Part shown: positions 26,445 through 36,435 of the stretch, in pieces
How positions within the stretch are numbered: the stretch's first letter is position 1
Layout of the letters: each line of letters opens with the position of its first letter
Source: Lyophyllum atratum
Lineage: Eukaryota > Basidiomycota > Agaricomycetes > Agaricales > Lyophyllaceae
Assembly: GCA_014905825.1 (NCBI GenBank)
Contig: JACGCN010000008.1
Span: 1,240,001 to 1,304,000 of the forward strand
Direction: 5' to 3'
Length of the DNA: 64,000 nucleotides
Program-made: the position numbers and the translations under genes
The notes under the pieces: model-generated
Databases searched by the model: none
Told to the model about the DNA's origin: nothing
The model's input: the letters and a program-made list of their open reading frames with translations, nothing else

Positions 26445-28845
26445 TCAGTGCGCAGCAGTGCTGCAAGATTTCTTGTGCTCCGTCCAATGCGACTTCTGGC
26501 ACCCGCTATCACAGTACCTAATATAGCGTCATATGAGCGGGAATGATAATACCGGTTAACCTTGATTCCATACCTCGTCTTTGCGCAACCACTACCTATT
26601 GACAAGAAAATAATCAGCATCAACGACAGCAGCGGCACGCAGAGTAGACAACAAACATTTTCTGAGCACCGCGGAAGGGTTCCCACAGAAGGAGCACCTA
26701 TACAGCTGCACCGCATTCGTATTGACCTTGGGATGGAGTCCATGCAGCTCGTTGTCAACATGATCATGGACATGTGTGTTTTCGAGCCACGCCGCCAGCT
26801 CGTCCTCCAGCTTCTCTGTTGAAATGGGTTTGAGCCGCTCCTCCGAAGCTGCCTTCTCGACGACGGGGCCGAATTCGGCGGCACCAGCGGTGTAGAGCTT
26901 CACTACGGTCTCCTGTGCTAGACGCAAGTTCGTTTTTGGGGGCCTGATATCGATGGCTTGGCAGAAGTCGTCCGCGACCTTGCGGCCTTTCAACGCGCTC
27001 TGTATTCCTAAGTTAGGCATAACTGAGTGGTAAACAGTCCTCAGGACATACCTGCAGCTCTCGTAGATCGGGACTCAAATCCGGTCCATTGATCGTAACC
27101 GTAAGGAGAATGTACCAGTACAGCACCGCATTCATATGTCGATTATCAGGCGGCGCTTCCTGCACAAAGGTCCTCGCGTCCTCCAGTGCACTCATCAAGA
27201 ACGCGATGCCCTCCTCCCACCTTCCCTTCCCAGCCACCGGGGATTCCTGCAATATCTGTATCCCCATGTCCCCAGCATGCTCCACAGCGCGTTGCATGAG
27301 CTGGAAACGCACAAACGGCGTGATGTGCTTGCATTTCAACCCCTTCTTCGCGGCGCGCAGCCCCTCGGTGTGGTCCGCCGAGAGCGTGATTGCGTAGTAG
27401 AAATATGCGCCGCCAGAATTGCGCTTCAGGCCTTTCCGCGCGAGTTCAACAGCGTCCGGGATGCGCTGCTTCATGATGTGGTACTTGATATCCAGGATAT
27501 CCGCGAAATCGGCTTCTTTAGCGTTACCCCTAGCCCGGATAGCGCGGGCACACAGCGGGAGCGCGTCGATCCACCGCTTGAACGGGAGCCCGATGTCCAT
27601 GACCTCGAACCTGCCCGTCCTGGGGTCCTGCGTCTGGAACATACCGTCTGCGATCGAGAACTCAGTGCGGATGATGAACTCGGCGAGCTTGAGACCGAGG
27701 GCGTGCAGATCGTGGTCCTGCGTGTATCCCATCATGGCCTGCTGGTAGTCGCGGGATGTTGCGAGTGTGAGGTATGTGTCGCATCGGGGGAACCCATAGT
27801 CTACGAGGCGATCTTGGAGGTGTGAAGCGAACCCGCGCTGGATACACGCTAAGAACTTATTGGGATCCAGCGTGCGCATGTCGGTCTCGGATTCGTTGCG
27901 GTGCAGCCTTATTATTCCGCCGAGACAGGTGCAGCGGGTTACCCAGTCAGCACTGCGGAGCCCTGCGACGAGGAATTTCAGCATCGGTGGGTAGGCTTTG
28001 CAGATGTCGGCGGCGTTCAGGGTGGCTATGGATAGGAGGCCTATGGCGTGGTTGATGAGGTACTGGGAGGCCCACTCCTTCTTTGCATTTTCGGTCACGA
28101 CCTTGAAGATGCTCCGCAGATCGAGAGAGGCGAGGAGAGCGGGGTCGGAGGGCCTTTCGCCTTCGACGACGCCGCTTATGGAGTGGGAGAGGACGGTGAT
28201 GACTAGCTCTGCGATGGTCTGGTCGTCGGGGAACTGGTCGATGAGTTTTGTGAGGGTCGTCGTGGTTTGACGTGCTATGTCCGTGCGGATGGATGTGCCT
28301 CCGTGGTGAGTTATCGTCCCCAGAGCGCGGAGGGCCATGTAGCGTGTGGCTTCGGAATTTAGGAGCGGCAGAAGCTTTGTCAATAAACCTAGAGAACCAA
28401 GCAGGAGTCTGTTGTCATGTCATGCGCTCATGCAGAAAGGTGGTAGTGACGCACCCCTTTCGTGCAATTTGTTTCTGAGAATTGAGTCCGAGCACATCTT
28501 TGCGAATATCGCCAACACTCCGCCCACAATTCTTTCATTGTCTGGGTGCTTTTGGCAGGCCTTGTCCAGTTGCCGGTAAATGGATTCAAAGTTAGCATGA
28601 ACCTTCTTCAAGCCACTGCGAGTATTAAGATCTAGATAATTGACTCTCCAATGAGATGGAAAGAGAAGATAGACGCTGTACACACCTGGGATATCGAAGG
28701 CAACACAAAGAACATCGCAAATCGCGGTCCAACCGTCTGCATGGGTAAGGTCTTCGACATAGGTATCAGGACGGTTGGGAGCGGTATTAGATGGAGCAGC
28801 TTGAGGTTTTGGCTTGGGTTTCTTCTTGTGGCCAGGGCCAGGCAT
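26445..28845 (-). CDS. ARM/TPR-like protein with C-terminal MYND zinc finger
   Basis: The start ATG at 28843-28845 gives MPGPGHKKKPKPKPQAAPSN, a basic low-complexity leader. A long exon (27013-28383) encodes a helical repeat region resembling ARM/HEAT repeats (RYMALRALGTITHHGG, YLINHAIGLLSIATLN, VTRCTCLGGIIRLHRNE) and then TPR-like helices (PLCARAIRARGNAKEADFADI, AYFYYAITLSADHTEGL). The last three exons splice to a MYND finger: CSFCGNPSAVLRKC, SGCAKTR, then YCDSGCQKSHWTEHKKSC; all zinc ligands (C-x2-C, C-x2-C, YC...C, H...C) are present. The stop is at 26445-26447. A protein-interaction adaptor role is inferred. The foldback element starts 97 bp upstream of the ATG, so the original promoter is largely displaced. 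Confidence 0.82.
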
Positions 28846-30190
28846 GTTGGTAGCCCAGCAGGAGGTACCTGAGAACGCAGAGGTGATGGTTGTAGATTTT
28901 GGGAGAGATTAGATTGATCAACGGCCCTGAGAGATTTGATTGGTTCCGAGATCTATTTATAGATTGAGGTTATACAAAGTCATTTGGGTGGAAAAGTTTT
29001 GGGAATTTTTGAAATCTATTTATAGAGGTACCCAAAAAATGAAGAAAACGCGTGACCTCACGTGACCTGCGTCGTCTGTACCATTGATTATGTAATGCTC
29101 TCTTTTCCCAGCCCTGTCGGAACACGCGCACTACCGTCGCAGAACCTGTTACTTTTCTAATGACTTCCTTACTTCGCAGTGACATATTTAGCAATAGTCT
29201 TTTACTCATCAGTGAGTATAAGACTTTCTTTCACTCTTCCCATGAGCATGAGTAATCACTCATTTAACGTAGTTGACGCTGCTGGCTTTGGTGCATACCC
29301 TACTCCGTGTTCCTCACTGCTTGTTTAACATATCCTGACTTCTCTCCTAGAATTTTTTCAAGCATATACATTTCATCACAAAATCTACCATTCACTTTGT
29401 CTTGGTCCAAGAAGCGCAGATGGTCGCTCATGGGATATCGTCACACCCATGTACGTCACTGACCAACCCTCCTTCATTAACTGTGCTTGCATCGTGCGTC
29501 GCTCTCATGACTTAAGCGGCGCTAATTCATACTGCCAAATCCTATCTCAGATTGAAACCAACATCTCCCCTGTCCTTCTACTCTGCATTATGAAGAATAT
29601 CGAAAACTACCGTTGGACGCGCTGCCTCAGCTCCTGACGGACCGCGGCTGTGGATGTGGATATTGTGTTCTACGGAAGTGATGTGGTAGATACGAGGCCC
29701 AGCAAAGATCGAAAAACCCTGGACAACCCAAAAGGACAACTCGTGGTTCCCCTTCCTAGCATGGTGGTGCGAGAGTTTGTGCTCCGGCCTTATGAGTAGG
29801 TATTTTGATATCCCATTCTCAACAGCTCCCATCAATAACTATGCAGTATGAGTCATGACTCCCAATTTTGTTCACAGGGATCCCCTTTGGACAATGGAAA
29901 CTACTGGACGATCTCCCGGAAGAAGACCTCTTGATGCACAGAGTCATACCTTCCCCTTGTTACCCATTACCAACAGATCAAGCCTGGCCTGATGGTGTAC
30001 AGAGTGCACCCCGGACTCTAACCCGCAACAACTCCCCAACCCTACAAAAAAGTTCTTGTTGTCATACAGCGCGTACGGCGGTGAGTCGATCATCCTATCA
30101 TCACGAAGAAGAGACCAAAACACAGCCTGAAAGACAGCTACGGGTTACACTTGAAATCAGCGGACACTGAAGCTTCGATCATCAATATTG

Positions 30191-30195
30191 GTGTT
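30191..30195. repeat. 5-bp target site duplication of TR-GAG element
   Basis: GTGTT here and at 31733-31737. The unoccupied right arm has a single copy (AACAC at 44265-44269), which proves the duplication. Confidence 0.93.
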
Positions 30196-30411
30196 TGTTG
30201 GAAACCAGGTACCGAGGACGAGGACAAGGAAAGGGGGGGTTAACGATGTGTATTCCGCTACTGTACCAGTACGTAGCTCGTCAAATATATACGTGCAAAG
30301 GGATAGAAATGAGACGGAAAATTGACTACGGCAGGGGCGGCAAGTCAGTGATCGGGAAAATAAACAAGTCTAAATATAGAGCTTTTGGGCCTCGGCCGGT
30401 CAACTCCAACA
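30196..30411 (-). repeat. 3' LTR of TR-GAG element (216 bp)
   Basis: Starts TGTTGGAAAC and ends GTCAACTCCAACA, with the short inverted ends TGTTGGA/TCCAACA typical of LTRs. It appears identical to the copy at 31517-31732. Confidence 0.93.
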
Positions 30412-30510
30412 CTCCCACAGACCGGCGAGACACAAAACAGAAGGCAAAATAAAATGAGAAAATAAACAGAAAATAAAAATGCTCCCACAGACTTCGAGAG
30501 CCGTTCAATT

Positions 30511-31290
30511 TTAGAGGGCGTATGTGACGCGCGATGTCGATGCGACCATAGCCTTGGGTTCCGGCGCGGCAGGGGCCGGTTCCTTGCACTCGCTTTGGTA
30601 ATGGCCAAGTTCGTTGCATCGGAAGCACCGGATCTTCGATTTGTCGGTGTTTTTGTTGCGTGGGCGCGCATCAGCGTGCAGGGCGCTAGTTTCGATGCCG
30701 TGGGTGTGGTTGCCGCAATCGTCGGCAAGACGGGTTTCTTCATTTAGAACGCGGCCAATGATGAAATCGAGGTCGGTAGATTTTTCGTGTGAGTCGAGTG
30801 AGACAATGAGGGAGCTGTAAGCGGGGGGAAGTGATTTGAATAGAACTGCGATGGTGAGGGCGTTCGAGGGGGTTTCGCCAAGGTGATTGAGCTTGTCGGC
30901 GAGCGTGCGAATATTGCCGATGTGCGTGCGCATAGAGACCTCGTCGGCCTTCCTGAATGATGTAAACTTGCCCCACATGGCAATGATGCTCCCCAAACCC
31001 GACGCCTGATGAAAATCCCGTAACCTCTCCCACATTCCGGCCGGGTCCTCGTCATAACCGCGAACGTGTGCGAACTGACCAGGGTCCAATCTCCGTATAA
31101 TCTCCGCAGATGCCAGATCCCTCTTCGCGATCCATCCCTTGACCGCCTTCGAACCATCGCTCCCCACGGGCCGCGATTCCTTTCCCTCCACCAGTGCCAA
31201 AACCTGCTTCCTCTTCAACTCCGCCCGAATCTCAAATTCCCACGAGTCATAATTCTCGTCGTCCAACTTCGTGAAACCTTTCTCGCCCAT
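30511..31290 (-). CDS. gag: Copia-type Gag polyprotein with zinc knuckle
   Basis: 259 residues from ATG at 31290. The N terminus MGEKGFTKLDDENYDSWEFE matches the start of the UBN2/copia gag family (LDxxNYxxWxxxxxxxL). The middle segment (AGMWERLRDFHQASGLGSI, MRTHIGNIRTLADKLNHLGE, LFKSLPPAYSSLIVSLDS) follows the usual gag order. The C-terminal part has one CCHC zinc knuckle, CFRCNELGHYQSEC. The stop comes 99 bp from the 3' LTR, leaving no room for pol. The frame is intact, so the protein could still form particles and package RNA. Nucleic-acid binding and assembly roles are by family. Confidence 0.9.
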   Translation of the reverse strand: MGEKGFTKLDDENYDSWEFEIRAELKRKQVLALVEGKESRPVGSDGSKAVKGWIAKRDLASAEIIRRLDPGQFAHVRGYDEDPAGMWERLRDFHQASGLGSIIAMWGKFTSFRKADEVSMRTHIGNIRTLADKLNHLGETPSNALTIAVLFKSLPPAYSSLIVSLDSHEKSTDLDFIIGRVLNEETRLADDCGNHTHGIETSALHADARPRNKNTDKSKIRCFRCNELGHYQSECKEPAPAAPEPKAMVASTSRVTYAL

Positions 31291-31307
31291 TCTAAATTCC
31301 GTGCCTC

Positions 31308-31445
31308 AGTACAATCGAGGGCTTCGTTGCGCAAGTACAGTCTGCGGCTTCCGTGCTCCAGTACAGTCGGAGGCTTCCCGTGCGTCAGTACAGTCGACGG
31401 CTTTCGATGCGATGCTCCAGTACAGTCGGAGGCTTCCGAGACGAT
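31308..31445 (-). repeat. degenerate tandem repeats in the gag leader
   Basis: About five imperfect copies, 25-35 bp each, of a unit built on CAGTACAGTCGGAGGCTTCC between the gag start and the 5' LTR. They are part of the element's untranslated leader; a packaging or translation role is possible but unproven. Confidence 0.7.
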
Positions 31446-31504
31446 TAGATAATCAAGATAAGATAGCCGAGGGTGATGCGAGTGATGTGAACAGTGAAAG
31501 CTCG

Positions 31505-31516
31505 GGGCCCATAACC
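31505..31516 (-). other. primer binding site, half initiator-tRNA type
   Basis: On the minus strand, GGTTATGGGCCC lies directly next to the 5' LTR. It is complementary to GGGCCCATAACC, the anticodon arm of initiator tRNA-Met. Priming from a cleaved half tRNA is known for Drosophila copia and yeast Ty5, so this supports the copia assignment. Confidence 0.7.
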
Positions 31517-31732
31517 TGTTGGAAACCAGGTACCGAGGACGAGGACAAGGAAAGGGGGGGTTAACGATGTGTATTCCGCTACTGTACCAGTACGTAGCTC
31601 GTCAAATATATACGTGCAAAGGGATAGAAATGAGACGGAAAATTGACTACGGCAGGGGCGGCAAGTCAGTGATCGGGAAAATAAACAAGTCTAAATATAG
31701 AGCTTTTGGGCCTCGGCCGGTCAACTCCAACA
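31517..31732 (-). repeat. 5' LTR of TR-GAG element (216 bp)
   Basis: Apparently identical to the 3' LTR, followed by the second GTGTT target copy at 31733-31737. Transcription start and polyadenylation signals are expected here but were not pinpointed. Confidence 0.93.
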
Positions 31733-31917
31733 GTGTTTACTTAATGAAACCTGGGGCCAAATTTGTTTCAACGGACGATATTCTATGGTCCAGATGAAAG
31801 CTCTTGCTTGTGATTGCCATTCCTGTCATCCTTGTGCACTCGCAATGCGATGCTGGTAACAACAAAGACTATGACATGTAAGGAGCAGGGCCGGGAGTGG
31901 TTATAGAGTATGGGGTA

Positions 31918-33486
31918 CATCAGGAAAAATGCAATGGCTACAGACTCCGCACTTAAAGTACGGACACATGGAGGGCGGTCTATAGGTGTCCATAGCTTTG
32001 GTAGCTGTTTGTAGCTCTCATACAAAATATGTAGCTCTATGTATGAGTATGTGGCCCTCCCTGCATGTCTATATCAGCATCTACATGCTCATTGGTACAT
32101 CAAGTCTGCAGAACAATAAAATGAAAAGCACGACGTTGCATAGTGTTCATGATGTGATGCGGAAAGGTCATGTGTATGCGAAATAAAATTATCCATTACA
32201 TTTAGTTGAACCGGCGACCTCCAAAAAGCATCACCTGAACCACTGATGCACTCATCCGTTGAGCTATACGGTACAAGTATACTGCCCTACTTTGAAGCCT
32301 ATAGGTCGTCGCCAATGCTTTTGGGTCAATGCTTGATATTTTTCTTCCAAGTCATTTCAAGCTCCGCCCACAGAAACTCAGCTCCGCATTTGCCCGTCCA
32401 AACAATCGTCTTCTTCGCCCAACTTCCCCCTTCGTTGATATGCCTTGCTCCCACCCCTTCCTGTTCTCATGCTCCCTGCCTTTTGTCGGCAGCAGGTGGA
32501 TCGTGATCGTCAATGTCCCCGTTTGCCATCTATGTCGGCACCACCTGAGTGGCACGATCCACCGTTTTCGAGCCCATGTAGCCTCATCACCTCGATTTCC
32601 TCATAGGCTTAGTTCTTTTCGCAGCCAGAAGAGAGGCTACGAGGCAGCAGCTGGAGGCACTTCTGACGTGCCTGTGTCACTTTGCATATTCTGTAAGTCC
32701 CACCTCTCGCTTGAAGGATACAGAGCCCGCCGCTGAGCTGCCCTACCACATTGTTACTCTAGATACGTACATATGAACCGCCCCCGGCAATGCTCCACCC
32801 ATAAGGGCCCACCACAAGCATCGCAGGGACCACCGATAATGGAGTGGCGAACTGGCTGGGAGCAAGGCACACGGTGTGTTGCTGCCGCCGACCTCACCCC
32901 CCCTAACTGACTCACAGTACTTCGAGCCGCAGCCCTGCGATCCAAAGTAGCTGTCACCGGATTAGGCCACCCCACTCCGCATCTGGTACCACAGCACCGA
33001 TTGCCCCACTCGCCGACGACTTCTGCAAACCACCACGTCTTGCGAATCCATGTTATGTGATTTGTCCGACAAGACCGCCGCACCTCCAGCCCTCGACGTC
33101 CTCGATACATGTTGGATGCGTATCCTGTGTTCGAGACATCGCCGTCTTCGCAGGGCCGGCGAGGAGGAAACTGGTTGGGGCTGATCATCATTGGTCAATG
33201 ATTGTTCTTCCTTTGTTTACTACGAAATACATATTGCATGTAGTTAATCGTGCCGAATACAATTTTCTTTTGCATTCTCTACCTGACTTGAGCGAGATTA
33301 CAATGATTATTGAGGTGTATATAGCTCTCGTAGGTGCTGTAGCTGTTGAGCTACGGACAGCTACGGAAAGCTACGGTAGCTTGGCTGGTAGCTACGGGCA
33401 TGTACATAAAAGGGGACTTGCCTACGAAGCTACGACCTCTATCAAGACTATGGACTGCTATGGACTCATGTGTTTTTTTCCTGATG
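31918..33486. mobile_element. 1569-bp TA-flanked DNA transposon, non-autonomous
   Basis: Flanked by TA at 31916-31917 and 33487-33488. The empty site in the right arm has a single TA (44085-44086, read as GGGGTATCC in reverse complement). The ends are inverted repeats, CATCAGGAAAAA and TTTTTCCTGATG. Both subterminal regions are rich in the short motif GTAGCT/AGCTAC. No transposase ORF was recognised; open frames inside are short. A TA target duplication fits Tc1/mariner-type mobilisation, though other TA-using families are possible. It carries a tRNA-like stretch at about 32200-32272. Confidence 0.82.
32200..32272 (-). other. degenerate tRNA-like sequence (SINE head or tRNA relic)
   Basis: On the minus strand there is an A-box-like TAGCTCAACGGATGAG, a perfect stem GCATC...GATGC, and a B-box-like GGTTCAACT. 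The T stem does not pair and the anticodon loop is too long for a normal tRNA, so this is not called a functional tRNA. It could be the tRNA-derived head of a SINE captured by the surrounding transposon. Confidence 0.35.
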
Positions 33487-34431
33487 TATCCAGACAGAGC
33501 TTGGCGACAAAATTGAATATATCGTCAAAGGCAGGGGTGGCATTTGGCGCTGGATGTTCATCGTGGAGTCGGATGGACCCTGATGTCGGATTCAGCTAAA
33601 CTGTGAAGGGGAATTCGGAAGTTTTCAGGGATGCGTCGAACATTGTCACCAATGTGAAATACAAGGCAATTCATAGTCTTTGCCGCTGCTCACACTCTAC
33701 CCTTGAACTCACGTCAGCCCACTTTTGAGTACGATTTCGAGGTCCACCTCGAGTACAACACCTTCCTACGTTGCCAGTGGCATTCGTGTTTGACTGCTGC
33801 ACACGAACCATTCAATATTCATGAGTTCCATTCCTCTGTCTTCCGACCTTACGCCAACACCGCGACCACCAGACCCTGACCACGGCACATGAAGTGCATG
33901 TGTTGCGGGGCACACATTATCGCTTCACCCTGCTGCCACGGCCCTGGAGAGCACTTGTCCAAAGGTGCCGGCGGTCGCTGGAAGGCTCCTCACGGAGCTT
34001 CCTTCTGCTATGCCTTCAATGGCTCTATGTCGTGCGCGAGTTGACTCTGCGTTTCTAAAGAACCTGTCCGTCCTGAGGACGAACTGCCACCGCACTGCTC
34101 GTCAGCGGGCTCGTCCACTTCGACGGCTGTCTGAACTTGGCATGTGCCCTGCACCTGGTATTTCTGGCCTCGTGGCAGGTGCTATCATATGGATCTATCT
34201 AAGTAAACGAAGGTGTCGAGGCCCTTTTTAAGTGGGTCGACGTCTTCATCTTCCTCCATTGCCCAATTGTATCCAGTGTAATGGCAGCCCGTTTACACCT
34301 ATGAGGAGTCCCTTCATGGAAATCATTCCTGGGTCCCATCCTCGCAAGACGGGATCCCGAGAATATGGTGGTTGGGGGGAAAGAAATGAAGAAGTCGTTT
34401 TGCGGCCTCCGTCAGACTTATGTATTTCGCT

Positions 34432-35232
34432 AGGCTCGTGACCAACCGCTTCGAACTCCGCTGAGCGCTGTGTGCAAAGCGGCTGGGAGAAACTATGGAC
34501 TTTTTACCGTGTCATGCTATGTAACGCTGAACTTAGTGAAATTTCATTGAATTGCAATATGTCAGAACACAAAATCGTCGTCTGCCTCGTCTCCTGTGTC
34601 CTCATTTTCTTCTGAGCTACTTGATTCATCAAGGTCATCAGCTTCTACCTGGTAAACCTTATCCATATCCAGAGCAACATCTTCAGCCTCGTCCCGTGTA
34701 AGTGTTGGCTCAATTTCTCCATTTTCGAGCTCATCGAGGATGCGCCCAAGCTCTGACAGGTCCTCGACGTCATTGTTGTGTTCATCCACGAGTCCACTCA
34801 TATCCGTGTCATAAGCAGGTTGAATAATGGATGGGTGTGCTGATGCGAGCATGGGGCCGCCGCCAAGCTGAGGCTCGGTTGGCAAGAGATGATCAGCAGT
34901 ATGTAATGTTCTTCTGTTGCATTTGGCAGAAGGGGCCTGGGGGGCAGAAGGTCCGAAAAAAAGTACTTTTTTTAACGTATACATTCTAAATCTACGAGTG
35001 TCGAAACATGCACTACAGCTATTGGCGAAATAACATATTTTTGATGTGTGGAAGCCAATCCGTCCTGAGTCGGTGAGCCTTGATGTCGAAATTTCGCTAA
35101 GTCCAAGTCACACTTGGGGGGACACGGCTAAAAGCGAATAGTTTCTCCCAGTCCCTACGCAGGGTATCTTTCCGTTGTCTTTGTTTGTGGTGTAAATAGA
35201 GACACACTGCGTTCGGACTGGTGGCGACTCTA
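34432..35232. mobile_element. 801-bp transposon fragment with 9-bp TSD
   Basis: Flanked by GTATTTCGC at 34423-34431 and 35233-35241; the right arm has one copy (43200-43208 in reverse complement). The ends form imperfect inverted repeats (TAGGCTCGTGACCA and, reversed, TAGAGTCGCCACCA). A 9-bp TSD is typical of Mutator-like elements, but TIRs this short and imperfect do not settle the family. Inside on the minus strand is a 140-codon ORF with an acidic C terminus (34562-34984). Confidence 0.72.
34562..34984 (-). CDS. acidic ORF inside the 801-bp transposon
   Basis: 140 residues from an ATG at 34982-34984. The N half is Pro/Leu/His-rich and the C half strongly acidic (ILDELENGEIEPTLTRDEAE, ESSSSEENEDTGDEADDDFV). 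Not recognised. Acidic tails are common at transposase termini, so this could be the remaining last exon of the element's transposase. No DDE motif is seen. Confidence 0.35.
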   Translation of the reverse strand: MYTLKKVLFFGPSAPQAPSAKCNRRTLHTADHLLPTEPQLGGGPMLASAHPSIIQPAYDTDMSGLVDEHNNDVEDLSELGRILDELENGEIEPTLTRDEAEDVALDMDKVYQVEADDLDESSSSEENEDTGDEADDDFVF

Positions 35233-35588
35233 GTATTTCGCGCCAAGTTCGCTCTGAAATAAGAGCAAACAATGGCTTTGAGGAAAGGAAATATTCTGTT
35301 GAGATGTCCATGACAATACAAAAGCTTGAGTCGGACGGATTTCACATGTCTATTTGATGAAGTCAATTCATGAAGTCATCTCCAGTTCACAACATTGGCT
35401 GAACTTAACCACAAACCATTAGGGTATTTCACAGTAGCAGATTTGGGGCGGATTTGGGCTCGGTTTCAAGTTGGATTTCAATTGAAATGAGCACGAAAAC
35501 CAACTCAACTTTGATCATAACAGCTGAAATCTGCGTTTCGGCGGCGCAGCACATTCAGCGGACCTCAAATTTTATAAGCGCTCACATG
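35038..35588 (+). repeat. segmental duplication, copy 1 (551 bp)
   Basis: Near-identical to 35664-36214 (period 626 bp, 75-bp spacer). It spans the last part of the 9-bp-TSD element, its flank and the first 168 bp of the 389-bp MITE. The truncated MITE in this copy shows that the duplication came after both insertions. Confidence 0.9.
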
Positions 35589-35663
35589 GTGTGTTAGGCC
35601 AGTTAGATAGGGTATCGAGTCAGAGGGGAAGAATGTTAAGGCATTGTCGGATAAGGATAAGTG

Positions 35664-36214
35664 TTTTTGATGTGTGGAAGCCAATCCGTCCTGAGTCGGT
35701 GAGCCTTGATGTCGAAATTTCGCTAAGTCCAAGTCACACTTGGGGGGACACGGCTAAAAGCAAATAGTTTCTCCCAGTCCCTACGCAGGGTATCTTTCCG
35801 TTGTCTTTGTTTGTGGTGTAAATAGAGACACACTGCGTTCGGACTGGTAGCGAGTCTAGTATTTCGCGCCAAGTTCGCTCTGAAATAAGAGCAAACAATG
35901 GCTTTGAGGAAAGGAAATATTCTGTTGAGATGTCCATGACAATACAAAAGCTTGAGTCGGACGGATTTCACATGTCTATTTGATGAAGTCAATTCATGAA
36001 GTCATCTCCAGTTCACAACATTGGCTGAACTTAACCACAAACCATTAGGGTATTTCACAGTAGCAGATTTGGGGCGGATTTGGGCTCGGTTTCAAGTTGG
36101 ATTTCAATTGAAACAAGCACGAAAACCAACTCAACTTTGATCATAACAGCTGAAATCTGCGTTTCGGCGGCGCGGCACATTCAGCGGACCTCAAATTTTA
36201 TAAGCGCTCACATG
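35664..36214 (+). repeat. segmental duplication, copy 2 (551 bp)
   Basis: Second copy. It runs into the complete MITE, so this is likely the source locus and copy 1 the truncated derivative. A few substitutions separate the copies. Confidence 0.9.
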
Positions 36215-36435
36215 ACCGCGCGACGGGACGAGAGGCCTCGGCTTGGACATGGTCAACAACAACAACGAAGTTATTTACAACTCCGACTCGCGCCGACCCG
36301 TGCCAGGCAAATCCAGCTGAAACCAGCCATGAAATCGGTGACCCGGAAGCCCTGGTTTTCGAGGCTGAGCATCTCAAATCCGAAACGAAACCCAGCCCAA
36401 ATCCGCCTCAAATCCGCTACTGTGAAATACCCTAT
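36047..36435. mobile_element. 389-bp MITE
   Basis: Inverted ends AGGGTATTTCACAGTAGC and, reversed, the same; it is flanked by ATT on both sides, and the right arm has a single ATT (AAT at 43021-43023). Internal sequence is AT-moderate with no coding potential. A 2-3 bp target duplication leaves the superfamily open. Confidence 0.8.

Larger units (their letters stand above)
30196..31732 (-). mobile_element. LTR element with gag only (TR-GAG type, copia-like)
   Basis: 1537-bp element with two 216-bp LTRs, GTGTT target duplications and a single ORF (gag). No protease, integrase, reverse transcriptase or RNase H is present. The two LTRs look identical base for base, so the insertion is very young. 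Element orientation is minus: the 5' LTR is 31517-31732. A primer binding site lies directly inside it and a short purine run abuts the 3' LTR. Terminal-repeat elements that encode only GAG are known in plants (TR-GAG); such elements need Pol supplied in trans. The left-arm context and empty site in the right arm define the borders exactly. Confidence 0.92.

Noticed and set aside
23312..28845. split SMYD protein (SET gene and MYND gene nearby)
   Set aside because: The SET domain is complete without a MYND insert, and the MYND finger ends an unrelated ARM/TPR-like protein; SWC5 lies between them. Proximity looks accidental.
30195..30452. 85-codon frame in the LTRs
   Set aside because: Lies wholly in the LTR and its edge; shadow of non-coding repeat sequence.
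32200..32272. functional tRNA gene
   Set aside because: T stem does not pair and the anticodon loop is too long; kept only as a tRNA-like relic.
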